From the NCBI GenBank assembly GCA_964016885.1, contig OZ024759.1, positions 5,847,794-5,911,793 on the forward strand: a DNA stretch of 64,000 bases, written 5' to 3'. The notes below the pieces were generated by a model. That model was not told the DNA's origin. It did not search any database and saw nothing but the letters and a program-made list of their open reading frames with translations. Both the position numbers and the translations under genes were made by a program. This document shows, piece by piece, positions 1 to 13,314 of the stretch. Positions within the stretch are counted from its first letter, which is position 1. Each line of letters begins with the position of its first letter. Source of the stretch: Eledone cirrhosa. Lineage: Eukaryota; Mollusca; Cephalopoda; Octopoda; Eledonidae.

Positions 1-2960
1 TGTTGGTGAGAATTCATTTAAGTTCATGGTATTAGCTGTCAGAAGTAACTCCACTGTTGGTGAGAATTCATTTAAGTCATGGTATTAGCTGTCAGAAGTA
101 ACTCCACTGTTGGTGAGAATTCATTTAAGTTCATGGTACTAGCTGTCAGAAGTAACTCCAATGTTGGTGAGAATTCATTTAAGTTCATGGTATTAGCTGT
201 CAGAAGTAACTCCACTGTTGGTGAGAATTCATTTAAGTCATGGTATTAGTTGTCAGAAGTAACTCCAATGTTGGTGAGAATTCATTTAAGTTCATGGTAC
301 TAGCTGTCAGAAGTAACTCCACTGTTGGTGAGAATTCATTTAAGTTCATGGTATTAGCTGTCAGAAGTAACTCCACCGTTGTTGAGAATTCATTTAAGTC
401 ATGGTATTAGCTGTCAGAAGTAACTCCACTGTTGGTGAGAATTCATATAAGTTCATGATATTAGCTGTCAGAAGTAACTCCACTGTTGGTGAGAATTCAT
501 TTAAGTTCATGGTACTAGCTGTCAGAAGTAACTCCACTGTTGGTGAGAATTCATTTAAGTTCATGGTATTAGCTGTCAGAAGTAACTCCACTGTTGGTGA
601 GAATTCATTTAAGTTCATGGTACTAGCTGTCAGAAGTAACTCCACTGTTGGTGAGAATTCATTTAAGTTCATGGTATTAGCTGTCAGAAGTAACTCCACT
701 GTTGGTGAGAATTCATTTAAGTTCATGGTATTAGCTGTCAGAAGTAACTCCACTGTTGGTGAGAATTCATTTAAGTTCATGGTATTAGCTGTCAGAAGTA
801 ACTCCACTGTTGGTGAGAATTCATTTAAGTTCATGGTACTAGCTGTCAGAAGTAACTCCAATGTTGGTGAGAATTCATTTAAGTTCATGGTATTAGCTGT
901 CAGAAGTAACTCCACTGTTGGTGAGAATTCATTTAAGTCATGGTATTAGCTGTCAGAAGTAACTCCAATGTTGGTGAGAATTCATTTAAGTTCATGGTAT
1001 TAGCTGTCAGAAGGAACTCCACTGTTGGTGAGAATTCATTTAAGTTCATGGTATTAGCTGTCAGAAGTAACTCCACTGTTGGTGAGAATTCATTTAAGTT
1101 CATGGTATTAGCTGTCAGAAGGAACTCCAATGTTGGTGAGAATTCATTTAAGTCATGGTACTAGCTGTCAGAAGTAACTCCACTGTTGGTGAGAATTCAT
1201 TTAAGTTCATGGTATTAGCTGGCAGAAGGAACGCCACTGTTGGTGAGAATTCATTTAAGTTCATGGTATTAGCTGTTAGAAGTAACTCCACTGTTGGTGA
1301 GAATTCATTTAAGTTCATGGTACTAGCTGTCAGAAGTAACTCCAATGTTGGTGAGAATTCATTTAAGTTCATGGTATTAGCTGTCAGAAGTAACTCCACT
1401 GTTGGTGAGAATTCATTTAAGTCATGGTATTAGCTGTCAGAAGTAACTCCATTGTTGGTGAGAATTCATTTAAGCCATGGTACTAGCTGTCAGAAGTAAC
1501 TCCACTGTTGGTGAGAATTCATTTAAGTTCATGGTATTAGCTGTCAGAAGGAACTCCACTGTTGGTGAGAATTCATTTAAGTTCATGGTATTAGCTGTCA
1601 GAAGTAACTCCACTGTTGGTGAGAATTCATTTAAGTTCATGGTACTAGCTGTCAGAAGTAACTCCACTGTTGGTGAGAATTCATTTAAGTTCATGGTACT
1701 AGCTGTCAGAAGGAACTCCACTGTTGGTGAGAATTCATTTAAGTTAATGGTATTAGCTGTCAGAAGTAACTCCAATGTTGGTGAGAATTCATTTAAGTCA
1801 TGGTACTAGCTGTCAGAAGTAACTCCACTGTTGGTGAGAATTCATTTAAGTTCATGGTATTAGCTGTCAGAAGGAAATCCACTGTTGGTGAGAATTCATT
1901 TAAGTTCATGGTATTAGCTGTCAGAAGTAACTCCACTGTTGGTGAGAATTCATTTAAGTTCATGGTACTAGCTGTCAGAAGTAACTCCAATGTTGGTGAG
2001 AATTCATTTAAGTTCATGGTATTAGCTGTCAGAAGTAACTCCAATGTTGGTGAGAATTCATTTAAGTTCATGGTATTAGCTGTCAGAAGTAACTCCACTG
2101 TTGGTGAGAATTCATTTAAGTTCATGGTACTAGCTGTCAGAAGTAACTCCACTGTTGGTGAGAATTCATTTAAGTTCATGGTATTAGCTGTCAGAAGTCA
2201 CTCCAATGTTGGTGAGAATTCATTTAAGTTCATGGTATTAGCTGTCAGAAGTAACTCCACTGTTGGTGAGAATTCATTTAAGTTCATGGTATTAGCTGTC
2301 AGAAGTAACTCCACTGTTGGTGAGAATTCATTTAAGTTCATGGTATTAGCTGTCAGAAGTAACTCCACTGTTGGTGAGAATTCATTTAAGTTCATGGTAT
2401 TAGCTGTCAGAAGTAACTCCACTGTTGGTGAGAATTCATTTAAGTTCATGGTATTAGCTGTCAGAAGTACCTCCACTGTTGGTGAGAATTCATTTAAGTT
2501 CATGGTATTAGCTGTCAGAAGTAACTCCACTGTTGGTGAGAATTCATTTAAGTCATGGTATTAGCTGTCAGAAGTAACTCCACTGTTGGTGAGAATTCAT
2601 TTAAGTTCATGGTACTAGCTGTGAGAAGTAACTCCAATGTTGGTGAGAATTCATTTAAGTTCATGGTATTAGCTGTCAGAAGGAACTCCACTGTTGGTGA
2701 GAATTCATTTAAGTTCATGGTATTAGCTGTCAGAAGTAACTCCACTGTTGGTGAGAATTCATTTAAGTTCATGGTACTAGTTGTCAGAAGTAACTCCACT
2801 GTTGGTGAGAATTCATTTAAGTCATGGTATTAGCTGTCAGAAGAAACTCCATTGTTGGTGAGAATTCATTTAAGTTCATGGTATTAGCTGTCAGAAGTAA
2901 CTCCACTGTTGGTGAGAATTCATTTAAGTTCATGGTACTAGCTGTCAGAAGTAACTCCAA
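1..2960 (+). repeat. Higher-order repeat A, copy 1 (55-mer)
   Basis: The sequence at base 1 recurs at 2961 and the two copies run in register for 2,960 bp. The spacing of the 53-bp monomers (ATGs at 79, 240, 401, 940, 1155, 1424, 1477, 1800, 2555, 2824, 3039) repeats exactly in the next copy. The arithmetic fits 55 monomers, ten of them 53 bp (55 x 54 - 10 = 2,960). Differences noticed by eye from copy 2 are single bases near 89, at 458 (A/G), 876 (C/T), 1265 (G/A) and 1877 (A/C), plus one whole monomer missing here. That implies identity above 99%. The true start may lie before the window. Confidence 0.93.
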
Positions 2961-5900
2961 TGTTGGTGAGAATTCATTTAAGTTCATGGTATTAGCTGTC
3001 AGAAGTAACTCCACTGTTGGTGAGAATTCATTTAAGTCATGGTATTAGCTGTCAGAAGTAACTCCAATGTTGGTGAGAATTCATTTAAGTTCATGGTACT
3101 AGCTGTCAGAAGTAACTCCAATGTTGGTGAGAATTCATTTAAGTTCATGGTATTAGCTGTCAGAAGTAACTCCACTGTTGGTGAGAATTCATTTAAGTCA
3201 TGGTATTAGTTGTCAGAAGTAACTCCAATGTTGGTGAGAATTCATTTAAGTTCATGGTACTAGCTGTCAGAAGTAACTCCACTGTTGGTGAGAATTCATT
3301 TAAGTTCATGGTATTAGCTGTCAGAAGTAACTCCACCGTTGTTGAGAATTCATTTAAGTCATGGTATTAGCTGTCAGAAGTAACTCCACTGTTGGTGAGA
3401 ATTCATATAAGTTCATGGTATTAGCTGTCAGAAGTAACTCCACTGTTGGTGAGAATTCATTTAAGTTCATGGTACTAGCTGTCAGAAGTAACTCCACTGT
3501 TGGTGAGAATTCATTTAAGTTCATGGTATTAGCTGTCAGAAGTAACTCCACTGTTGGTGAGAATTCATTTAAGTTCATGGTACTAGCTGTCAGAAGTAAC
3601 TCCACTGTTGGTGAGAATTCATTTAAGTTCATGGTATTAGCTGTCAGAAGTAACTCCACTGTTGGTGAGAATTCATTTAAGTTCATGGTATTAGCTGTCA
3701 GAAGTAACTCCACTGTTGGTGAGAATTCATTTAAGTTCATGGTATTAGCTGTCAGAAGTAACTCCACTGTTGGTGAGAATTCATTTAAGTTCATGGTACT
3801 AGCTGTCAGAAGTAACTCCAATGTTGGTGAGAATTTATTTAAGTTCATGGTATTAGCTGTCAGAAGTAACTCCACTGTTGGTGAGAATTCATTTAAGTCA
3901 TGGTATTAGCTGTCAGAAGTAACTCCAATGTTGGTGAGAATTCATTTAAGTTCATGGTATTAGCTGTCAGAAGGAACTCCACTGTTGGTGAGAATTCATT
4001 TAAGTTCATGGTATTAGCTGTCAGAAGTAACTCCACTGTTGGTGAGAATTCATTTAAGTTCATGGTATTAGCTGTCAGAAGGAACTCCAATGTTGGTGAG
4101 AATTCATTTAAGTCATGGTACTAGCTGTCAGAAGTAACTCCACTGTTGGTGAGAATTCATTTAAGTTCATGGTATTAGCTGGCAGAAGGAACGCCACTGT
4201 TGGTGAGAATTCATTTAAGTTCATAGTATTAGCTGTTAGAAGTAACTCCACTGTTGGTGAGAATTCATTTAAGTTCATGGTACTAGCTGTCAGAAGTAAC
4301 TCCAATGTTGGTGAGAATTCATTTAAGTTCATGGTATTAGCTGTCAGAAGTAACTCCACTGTTGGTGAGAATTCATTTAAGTCATGGTATTAGCTGTCAG
4401 AAGTAACTCCATTGTTGGTGAGAATTCATTTAAGCCATGGTACTAGCTGTCAGAAGTAACTCCACTGTTGGTGAGAATTCATTTAAGTTCATGGTATTAG
4501 CTGTCAGAAGGAACTCCACTGTTGGTGAGAATTCATTTAAGTTCATGGTATTAGCTGTCAGAAGTAACTCCACTGTTGGTGAGAATTCATTTAAGTTCAT
4601 GGTACTAGCTGTCAGAAGTAACTCCACTGTTGGTGAGAATTCATTTAAGTTCATGGTACTAGCTGTCAGAAGGAACTCCACTGTTGGTGAGAATTCATTT
4701 AAGTTAATGGTATTAGCTGTCAGAAGTAACTCCAATGTTGGTGAGAATTCATTTAAGTCATGGTACTAGCTGTCAGAAGTAACTCCACTGTTGGTGAGAA
4801 TTCATTTAAGTTCATGGTATTAGCTGTCAGAAGGAACTCCACTGTTGGTGAGAATTCATTTAAGTTCATGGTATTAGCTGTCAGAAGTAACTCCACTGTT
4901 GGTGAGAATTCATTTAAGTTCATGGTACTAGCTGTCAGAAGTAACTCCAATGTTGGTGAGAATTCATTTAAGTTCATGGTATTAGCTGTCAGAAGTAACT
5001 CCAATGTTGGTGAGAATTCATTTAAGTTCATGGTATTAGCTGTCAGAAGTAACTCCACTGTTGGTGAGAATTCATTTAAGTTCATGGTACTAGCTGTCAG
5101 AAGTAACTCCACTGTTGGTGAGAATTCATTTAAGTTCATGGTACTAGCTGTCAGAAGTAACTCCACTGTTGGTGAGAATTCATTTAAGTTCATGGTATTA
5201 GCTGTCAGAAGTCACTCCAATGTTGGTGAGAATTCATTTAAGTTCATGGTATTAGCTGTCAGAAGTAACTCCACTGTTGGTGAGAATTCATTTAAGTTCA
5301 TGGTATTAGCTGTCAGAAGTAACTCCACTGTTGGTGAGAATTCATTTAAGTTCATGGTATTAGCTGTCAGAAGTAACTCCACTGTTGGTGAGAATTCATT
5401 TAAGTTCATGGTATTAGCTGTCAGAAGTAACTCCACTGTTGGTGAGAATTCATTTAAGTTCATGGTATTAGCTGTCAGAAGTACCTCCACTGTTGGTGAG
5501 AATTCATTTAAGTTCATGGTATTAGCTGTCAGAAGTAACTCCACTGTTGGTGAGAATTCATTTAAGTCATGGTATTAGCTGTCAGAAGTAACTCCACTGT
5601 TGGTGAGAATTCATTTAAGTTCATGGTACTAGCTGTGAGAAGTAACTCCAATGTTGGTGAGAATTCATTTAAGTTCATGGTATTAGCTGTCAGAAGGAAC
5701 TCCACTGTTGGTGAGAATTCATTTAAGTTCATGGTATTAGCTGTCAGAAGTAACTCCACTGTTGGTGAGAATTCATTTAAGTTCATGGTACTAGTTGTCA
5801 GAAGTAACTCCACTGTTGGTGAGAATTCATTTAAGTCATGGTATTAGCTGTCAGAAGAAACTCCATTGTTGGTGAGAATTCATTTAAGTTCATGGTATTA

Positions 5901-5974
5901 GCTGTCAGAAGTAACTCCACTGTTGGTGAGAATTCATTTAAGTTCATGGTACTAGCTGTCAGAAGTAACTCCAA
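2961..5974 (+). repeat. Higher-order repeat A, copy 2 (56-mer)
   Basis: This copy matches copy 1 at offset 2,960 up to about 5.1 kb and then at offset 3,014, because one extra 54-bp monomer sits in the run around 5084-5191 (three consecutive ACT-type monomers against two in copy 1). It shares with copy 3 a C-to-T change that destroys the EcoRI site at 3836 (6850 in copy 3), which copy 1 lacks. Copies 2 and 3 are therefore closer to each other. A private change at 4225 (G to A) is absent from copies 1 and 3. Confidence 0.93.
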
Positions 5975-8151
5975 TGTTGGTGAGAATTCATTTAAGTTCA
6001 TGGTATTAGCTGTCAGAAGTAACTCCACTGTTGGTGAGAATTCATTTAAGTCATGGTATTAGCTGTCAGAAGTAACTCCAATGTTGGTGAGAATTCATTT
6101 AAGTTCATGGTACTAGCTGTCAGAAGTAACTCCAATGTTGGTGAGAATTCATTTAAGTTCATGGTATTAGCTGTCAGAAGTAACTCCACTGTTGGTGAGA
6201 ATTCATTTAAGTCATGGTATTAGTTGTCAGAAGTAACTCCAATGTTGGTGAGAATTCATTTAAGTTCATGGTACTAGCTGTCAGAAGTAACTCCACTGTT
6301 GGTGAGAATTCATTTAAGTTCATGGTATTAGCTGTCAGAAGTAACTCCACCGTTGTTGAGAATTCATTTAAGTCATGGTATTAGCTGTCAGAAGTAACTC
6401 CACTGTTGGTGAGAATTCATATAAGTTCATGGTATTAGCTGTCAGAAGTAACTCCACTGTTGGTGAGAATTCATTTAAGTTCATGGTACTAGCTGTCAGA
6501 AGTAACTCCACTGTTGGTGAGAATTCATTTAAGTTCATGGTATTAGCTGTCAGAAGTAACTCCACTGTTGGTGAGAATTCATTTAAGTTCATGGTACTAG
6601 CTGTCAGAAGTAACTCCACTGTTGGTGAGAATTCATTTAAGTTCATGGTATTAGCTGTCAGAAGTAACTCCACTGTTGGTGAGAATTCATTTAAGTTCAT
6701 GGTATTAGCTGTCAGAAGTAACTCCACTGTTGGTGAGAATTCATTTAAGTTCATGGTATTAGCTGTCAGAAGTAACTCCACTGTTGGTGAGAATTCATTT
6801 AAGTTCATGGTACTAGCTGTCAGAAGTAACTCCAATGTTGGTGAGAATTTATTTAAGTTCATGGTATTAGCTGTCAGAAGTAACTCCACTGTTGGTGAGA
6901 ATTCATTTAAGTCATGGTATTAGCTGTCAGAAGTAACTCCAATGTTGGTGAGAATTCATTTAAGTTCATGGTATTAGCTGTCAGAAGGAACTCCACTGTT
7001 GGTGAGAATTCATTTAAGTTCATGGTATTAGCTGTCAGAAGTAACTCCACTGTTGGTGAGAATTCATTTAAGTTCATGGTATTAGCTGTCAGAAGGAACT
7101 CCAATGTTGGTGAGAATTCATTTAAGTCATGGTACTAGCTGTCAGAAGTAACTCCACTGTTGGTGAGAATTCATTTAAGTTCATGGTATTAGCTGGCAGA
7201 AGGAACGCCACTGTTGGTGAGAATTCATTTAAGTTCATGGTATTAGCTGTTAGAAGTAACTCCACTGTTGGTGAGAATTCATTTAAGTTCATGGTACTAG
7301 CTGTCAGAAGTAACTCCAATGTTGGTGAGAATTCATTTAAGTTCATGGTATTAGCTGTCAGAAGTAACTCCACTGTTGGTGAGAATTCATTTAAGTCATG
7401 GTATTAGCTGTCAGAAGTAACTCCATTGTTGGTGAGAATTCATTTAAGCCATGGTACTAGCTGTCAGAAGTAACTCCACTGTTGGTGAGAATTCATTTAA
7501 GTTCATGGTATTAGCTGTCAGAAGGAACTCCACTGTTGGTGAGAATTCATTTAAGTTCATGGTATTAGCTGTCAGAAGTAACTCCACTGTTGGTGAGAAT
7601 TCATTTAAGTTCATGGTACTAGCTGTCAGAAGTAACTCCACTGTTGGTGAGAATTCATTTAAGTTCATGGTACTAGCTGTCAGAAGGAACTCCACTGTTG
7701 GTGAGAATTCATTTAAGTTAATGGTATTAGCTGTCAGAAGTAACTCCAATGTTGGTGAGAATTCATTTAAGTCATGGTACTAGCTGTCAGAAGTAACTCC
7801 ACTGTTGGTGAGAATTCATTTAAGTTCATGGTATTAGCTGTCAGAAGGAACTCCACTGTTGGTGAGAATTCATTTAAGTTCATGGTATTAGCTGTCAGAA
7901 GTAACTCCACTGTTGGTGAGAATTCATTTAAGTTCATGGTACTAGCTGTCAGAAGTAACTCCAATGTTGGTGAGAATTCATTTAAGTTCATGGTATTAGC
8001 TGTCAGAAGTAACTCCAATGTTGGTGAGAATTCATTTAAGTTCATGGTATTAGCTGTCAGAAGTAACTCCACTGTTGGTGAGAATTCATTTAAGTTCATG
8101 GTACTAGCTGTCAGAAGTAACTCCAATGTTGGTGAGAATTCATTTAAGTTC
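5975..8151 (+). repeat. Higher-order repeat A, copy 3, truncated by a 19-monomer deletion
   Basis: The copy follows copy 2 at offset 3,014 until about 8.1 kb. The sequence then jumps to the part of the HOR that lies just before its end: the ATG at 8205 corresponds to 6214, an offset of 1,991. The difference, 1,023 bp, equals 19 monomers of which three are 53 bp. The junction keeps monomer phase perfectly, as expected from unequal exchange between misaligned monomers. Confidence 0.85.
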
Positions 8152-9225
8152 ATGGTATTAGCTGTCAGAAGTAACTCCACTGTTGGTGAGAATTCATTTA
8201 AGTCATGGTATTAGTTGTCAGAAGTAACTCCAATGTTGGTGAGAATTCATTTAAGTTCATGGTACTAGCTGTCAGAAGTAACTCCACTGTTGGTGAGAAT
8301 TCATTTAAGTTCATGGTATTAGCTGTCAGAAGTAACTCCACCGTTGGTGAGAATTCATTTAAGTCATGGTATTAGCTGTCAGAAGTAACTCCACTGTTGG
8401 TGAGAATTCATTTAAGTTCATGGTATTAGCTGTCAGAAGTAACTCCACTGTTGGTGAGAATTCATTTAAGTTCATGGTACTAGCTGTCAGAAGTAACTCC
8501 ACTGTTGGTGAGAATTCATTTAAGTTCATGGTATTAGTTTGTCAGAAGTAACTCCACAGTTGGTGAGAATTCATTTAAGTCATGGTATTAGTTGTCAGAA
8601 GTAACTCCAATGTTGGTGAGAATTCACTTAAGTTCATGGTATTAGCTGTCAGAAGGAACTCCAATGTTGGTGAGAATTCATTTAAGTCATGGTACTAGCT
8701 GTCAGAAGTAACTCCACTGTTGGTGAGAATTCATTTAAGTTCATGGTATTAGCTGGCAGAAGGAACGCCACTGTTGGTGAGAATTCATTTAAGTTCATGG
8801 TATTAGCTGTTAGAAGTAACTCCACTGTTGGTGAGAATTCATTTAAGTTCATGGTACTAGCTGTCAGAAGTAACTCCAATGTTGGTGAGAATTCATTTAA
8901 GTTCATGGTATTAGCTGTCAGAAGTAACTCCACTGTTGGTGAGAATTCATTTAAGTCATGGTATTAGCTGTCAGAAGTAACTCCATTGTTGATGAGAATT
9001 CATTTAAGCCATGGTACTAGCTGTCAGAAGTAACTCCACTGTTGGTGAGAATTCATTTAAGTTCATGGTATTAGCTGTCAGAAGGAACTCCACTGTTGGT
9101 GAGAATTCATTTAAGTTCATGGTATTAGCTGTCAGAAGTAACTCCACTGTTGGTGAGAATTCATTTAAGTTCATGGTATTAGCTGTCAGAAGTAACTCCA
9201 CCGTTGGTGAGAATTCATTTAAGTC
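8152..9225 (+). repeat. 1,074-bp tandem duplication inside the A domain, copy 1
   Basis: Markers at 8205, 8366, 8689 and 9011 recur 1,074 bp later at 9279, 9440, 9763 and 10085. The unit is 20 monomers with seven 53-bp and one 55-bp monomer (1,080 - 6). It includes the first 55-bp monomer of the window (GTTTGTCAG near 8537) and the rare monomer with GGCAGAAGGAACGCC near 8750, which also occurs in the full A copies. Match to the next copy stops at about 9173. Confidence 0.88.
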
Positions 9226-10246
9226 ATGGTATTAGCTGTCAGAAGTAACTCCACTGTTGGTGAGAATTCATTTAAGGCATGGTATTAGTTGTCAGAAGTA
9301 ACTCCAATGTTGGTGAGAATTCATTTAAGTTCATGGTACTAGCTGTCAGAAGTAACTCCACTGTTGGTGAGAATTCATTTAAGTTCATGGTATTAGCTGT
9401 CAGAAGTAACTCCACCGTTGGTGAGAATTCATTTAAGTCATGGTATTAGCTGTCAGAAGTAACTCCACTGTTGGTGAGAATTCATTTAAGTTCATGGTAT
9501 TAGCTGTCAGAAGTAACTCCACTGTTGGTGAGAATTCATTTAAGTTCATGGTACTAGCTGTCAGAAGTAACTCCACTGTTGGTGAGAATTCATTTAAGTT
9601 CATGGTATTAGTTTGTCAGAAGTAACTCCACAGTTGGTGAGAATTCATTTAAGTCATGGTATTAGTTGTCAGAAGTAACTCCAATGTTGGTGAGAATTCA
9701 CTTAAGTTCATGGTATTAGCTGTCAGAAGGAACTCCAATGTTGGTGAGAATTCATTTAAGTCATGGTACTAGCTGTCAGAAGTAACTCCACTGTTGGTGA
9801 GAATTCATTTAAGTTCATGGTATTAGCTGGCAGAAGGAACGCCACTGTTGGTGAGAATTCATTTAAGTTCATGGTATTAGCTGTTAGAAGTAACTCCACT
9901 GTTGGTGAGAATTCATTTAAGTTCATGGTACTAGCTGTCAGAAGTAACTCCAATGTTGGTGAGAATTCATTTAAGTTCATGGTATTAGCTGTCAGAAGTA
10001 ACTCCACTGTTGGTGAGAATTCATTTAAGTCATGGTATTAGCTGTCAGAAGTAACTCCATTGTTGATGAGAATTCATTTAAGCCATGGTACTAGCTGTCA
10101 GAAGTAACTCCACTGTTGGTGAGAATTCATTTAAGTTCATGGTATTAGCTGTCAGAAGGAACTCCACTGTTGGTGAGAATTCATTTAAGTTCATGGTATT
10201 AGCTGTCAGAAGTAACTCCACTGTTGGTGAGAATTCATTTAAGTTC
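9226..10246 (+). repeat. 1,074-bp tandem duplication inside the A domain, copy 2
   Basis: Second copy of the 20-monomer block, in register until about 10246, where it rejoins the standard A order (10085, 10408 and onward match 4437, 4760 and onward at offset 5,648). The matching first monomer has AAGGCATGG at 9274 where the other copy has AAGTCATGG. Both copies share a GTTGATGAG change just before the monomer at 9011/10085, so the duplication came after that mutation or the copies were homogenised since. Confidence 0.85.
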
Positions 10247-13153
10247 ATGGTACTAGCTGTCAGAAGTAACTCCACTGTTGGTGAGAATTCATTTAAGTTC
10301 ATGGTACTAGCTGTCAGAAGGAACTCCACTGTTGGTGAGAATTCATTTAAGTTAATGGTATTAGCTGTCAGAAGTAACTCCAATGTTGGTGAGAATTCAT
10401 TTAAGTCATGGTACTAGCTGTCAGAAGTAACTCCACTGTTGGTGAGAATTCATTTAAGTTCATGGTATTAGCTGTCAGAAGGAACTCCACTGTTGGTGAG
10501 AATTCATTTAAGTTCATGGTATTAGCTGTCAGAAGTAACTCCACTGTTGGTGAGAATTCATTTAAGTTCATGGTACTAGCTGTCAGAAGTAACTCCAATG
10601 TTGGTGAGAATTCACTTAAGTTCATGGTATTAGCTGTCAGAAGTAACTCCAATGTTGGTGAGAATTCATTTAAGTTCATGGTATTAGCTGTCAGAAGTAA
10701 CTCCACTGTTGGTGAGAATTCATTTAAGTTCATGGTACTAGCTGTCAGAAGTAACTCCACTGTTGGTGAGAATTCATTTAAGTTCATGGTACTAGCTGTC
10801 AGAAGTAACCCCAATGTTGGTGAGAATTCATTTAAGTTCATGGTATTAGCTGTCAGAAGTCACTCCAATGTTGGTGAGAATTCATTTAAGTTCATGGTAT
10901 TAGCTGTCAGAAGTAACTCCACTGTTGGTGAGAATTCATTTAAGTTCATGGTATTAGCTGTCAGAAGTAACTCCACTGTTGGTGAGAATTCATTTAAGTT
11001 CATGGTATTAGCTGTCAGAAGTAACTCCACTGTTGGTGAGAATTCATTTAAGTTCATGGTATTAGCTGTCAGAAGTAACTCCACTGTTGGTGAGAATTCA
11101 TTTAAGTTCATGGTATTAGCTGTCAGAAGTACCTCCACTGTTGGTGAGAATTCATTTAAGTTCATGGTATTAGCTGTCAGAAGTAACTCCACTGTTGGTG
11201 AGAATTCATTTAAGTCATTGTATTAGCTGTCAGAAGTAACTCCATTGTTGGTGAGAATTCATTTAAGTCATGGTACTAGCTGTCAGAAGTAACTCCACTG
11301 TTGGTGAGAATTCATTTAAGTTCATGGTACTAGCTGTCAGAAGTAACTCCACTGTTGGTGAGAATTCATTTAAGTTCATGGTATTAGCTGTCAGAAGGAA
11401 CGCCACTGTTGGTGAGAATTCATTTAAGTTCATGGTATTAGCTGTCAGAAGTAACTCCAATGTTGGTGAGAATTCATTTAAGTTCATGGTACTAGCTGTG
11501 AGAAGTAACTCCAATGTTGGTGAGAATTCATTTAAGTTCATGGTATTAGCTGTCAGAAGGAACTCCACTGTTGGTGAGAATTCATTTAAGTTCATGGTAT
11601 TAGCTGTCAGAAGTAACTCCACTGTTGGTGAGAATTCATTTAAGTTCATGGTACTAGTTGTCAGAAGTAACTCCACTGTTGGTGAGAATTCATTTAAGTT
11701 CATGGTATTAGTTGTCAAAAGTAACTCCACTGTTGGTGAGAATTCATTTAAGTCATGGTATTAGTTGTCAGAAGTAACTCCAATGTTGGTGAGAATTCAT
11801 TTAAGTTCATGGTATTAGCTGTCAGAAGTAACTCCACTGTTGGTGAGAATTCATTTAAGTTCATGGTATTAGCTGTCAGAAGTAACTCCACTGTTGGTGA
11901 GAATTCATTTAAGTCATGGTATTAGCTGTCAGAAGTAACTCCATTGTTGGTGAGAATTCATTTAAGTCATGGTACTAGCTGTCAGAAGTAACTCCACTGT
12001 TGGTGAGAATTCATTTAAGTTCATGGTATTAGCTGTCAGAAGGAACTCCACTGTTGGTGAGAATTCATTTAAGTTCATGGTATTAGCTGTCAGAAGTAAC
12101 TCCACTGTTGGTGAGAATTCATTTAAGTTCATGGTACTAGCTGTCAGAAGTAACTCCAATGTTGGTGAGAATTCATTTAAGTTCATGGTATTAGCTGTCA
12201 GAAGTAACTCCACTGTTGATGAGAATTCATTTAAGTCATGGTATTAGCTGTCAGAAGTAACTCCAATGTTGGTGAGAATTCATTTAAGTTCATGGTATTA
12301 GCTGTCAGAAGGAACTCCACTGTTGGTGAGAATTCATTTAAGTTCATGGTATTAGCTGTCAGAAGTAACTCCACTGTTGGTGAGAATTCATTTAAGTTCA
12401 TGGTACTAGCTGTCAGAAGTAACTCCAATGTTGGTGAGAATTCATTTAAGTTCATGGTATTAGCTGTCAGAAGTAACTCCACTGTTGGTGAGAATTCATT
12501 TAAGTCATGGTATTAGTTGTCAGAAGTAACTCCAATGTTGGTGAGAATTCATTTAAGTTCATGGTACTAGCTGTCAGAAGTAACTCCACTGTTGGTGAGA
12601 ATTCATTTAAGTTCATGGTATTAGTTTGTCAGAAGTAACTCCACTGTTGGTGAGAATTCATTTAAGTCATGGTATTAGTTGTCAGAAGTAACTCCAATGT
12701 TGGTGAGAATTCATTTAAGTTCATGGTATTAGCTGTCAGAAGTAACTCCACTGTTGGTGAGAATTCATTTAAGTTCATGGTATTAGCTGTCAGAAGGAAC
12801 TCCAATGTTGGTGAGAATTCATTTAAGTCATGGTACTAGCTGTCAGAAGTAACTCCACTGTTGGTGAGAATTCATTTAAGTTCATGGTATTAGCTGGCAG
12901 AAGGAACGCCACTATTGGTGAGAATTCATTTAAGTTCATGGTATTAGCTGTTAGAAGTAACTCCACTGTTGGTGAGAATTCATTTAAGTTCATGGTACTA
13001 GCTGTCAGAAGTAACTCCACTGTTGGTGAGAATTCATTTAAGTTCATGGTATTAGCTGTCAGAAGGAACTCCACTGTTGGTGAGAATTCATTTAAGTTCA
13101 TGGTATTAGCTGTCAGAAGTAACTCCACTGTTGGTGAGAATTCATTTAAGTTC
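10247..13153 (+). repeat. Higher-order repeat A, copy 4 (54-mer, 2,907 bp)
   Basis: The anchor run of monomers beginning at 10408 (types ACT, AGG+ACT, ACT, AAT, AAT, ACT at sites 21/29) matches those at 1800, 4760 and 7774, and recurs at 13315, 2,907 bp later. This equals 54 monomers with ten 53-bp and one 55-bp. A CCC variant (AACCCC near 10809), not seen in copies 1-3, enters here and becomes common further right. The stretch 11270-12,830 differs in order from copies 1 and 2, so this copy is rearranged. Confidence 0.82.
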
Positions 13154-13314
13154 ATGGTACTAGCTGTCAGAAGTAACTCCACTGTTGGTGAGAATTCATT
13201 TAAGTTCATGGTACTAGCTGTCAGAAGGAACTCCACTGTTGGTGAGAATTCATTTAAGTTAATGGTATTAGCTGTCAGAAGTAACTCCAATGTTGGTGAG
13301 AATTCATTTAAGTC

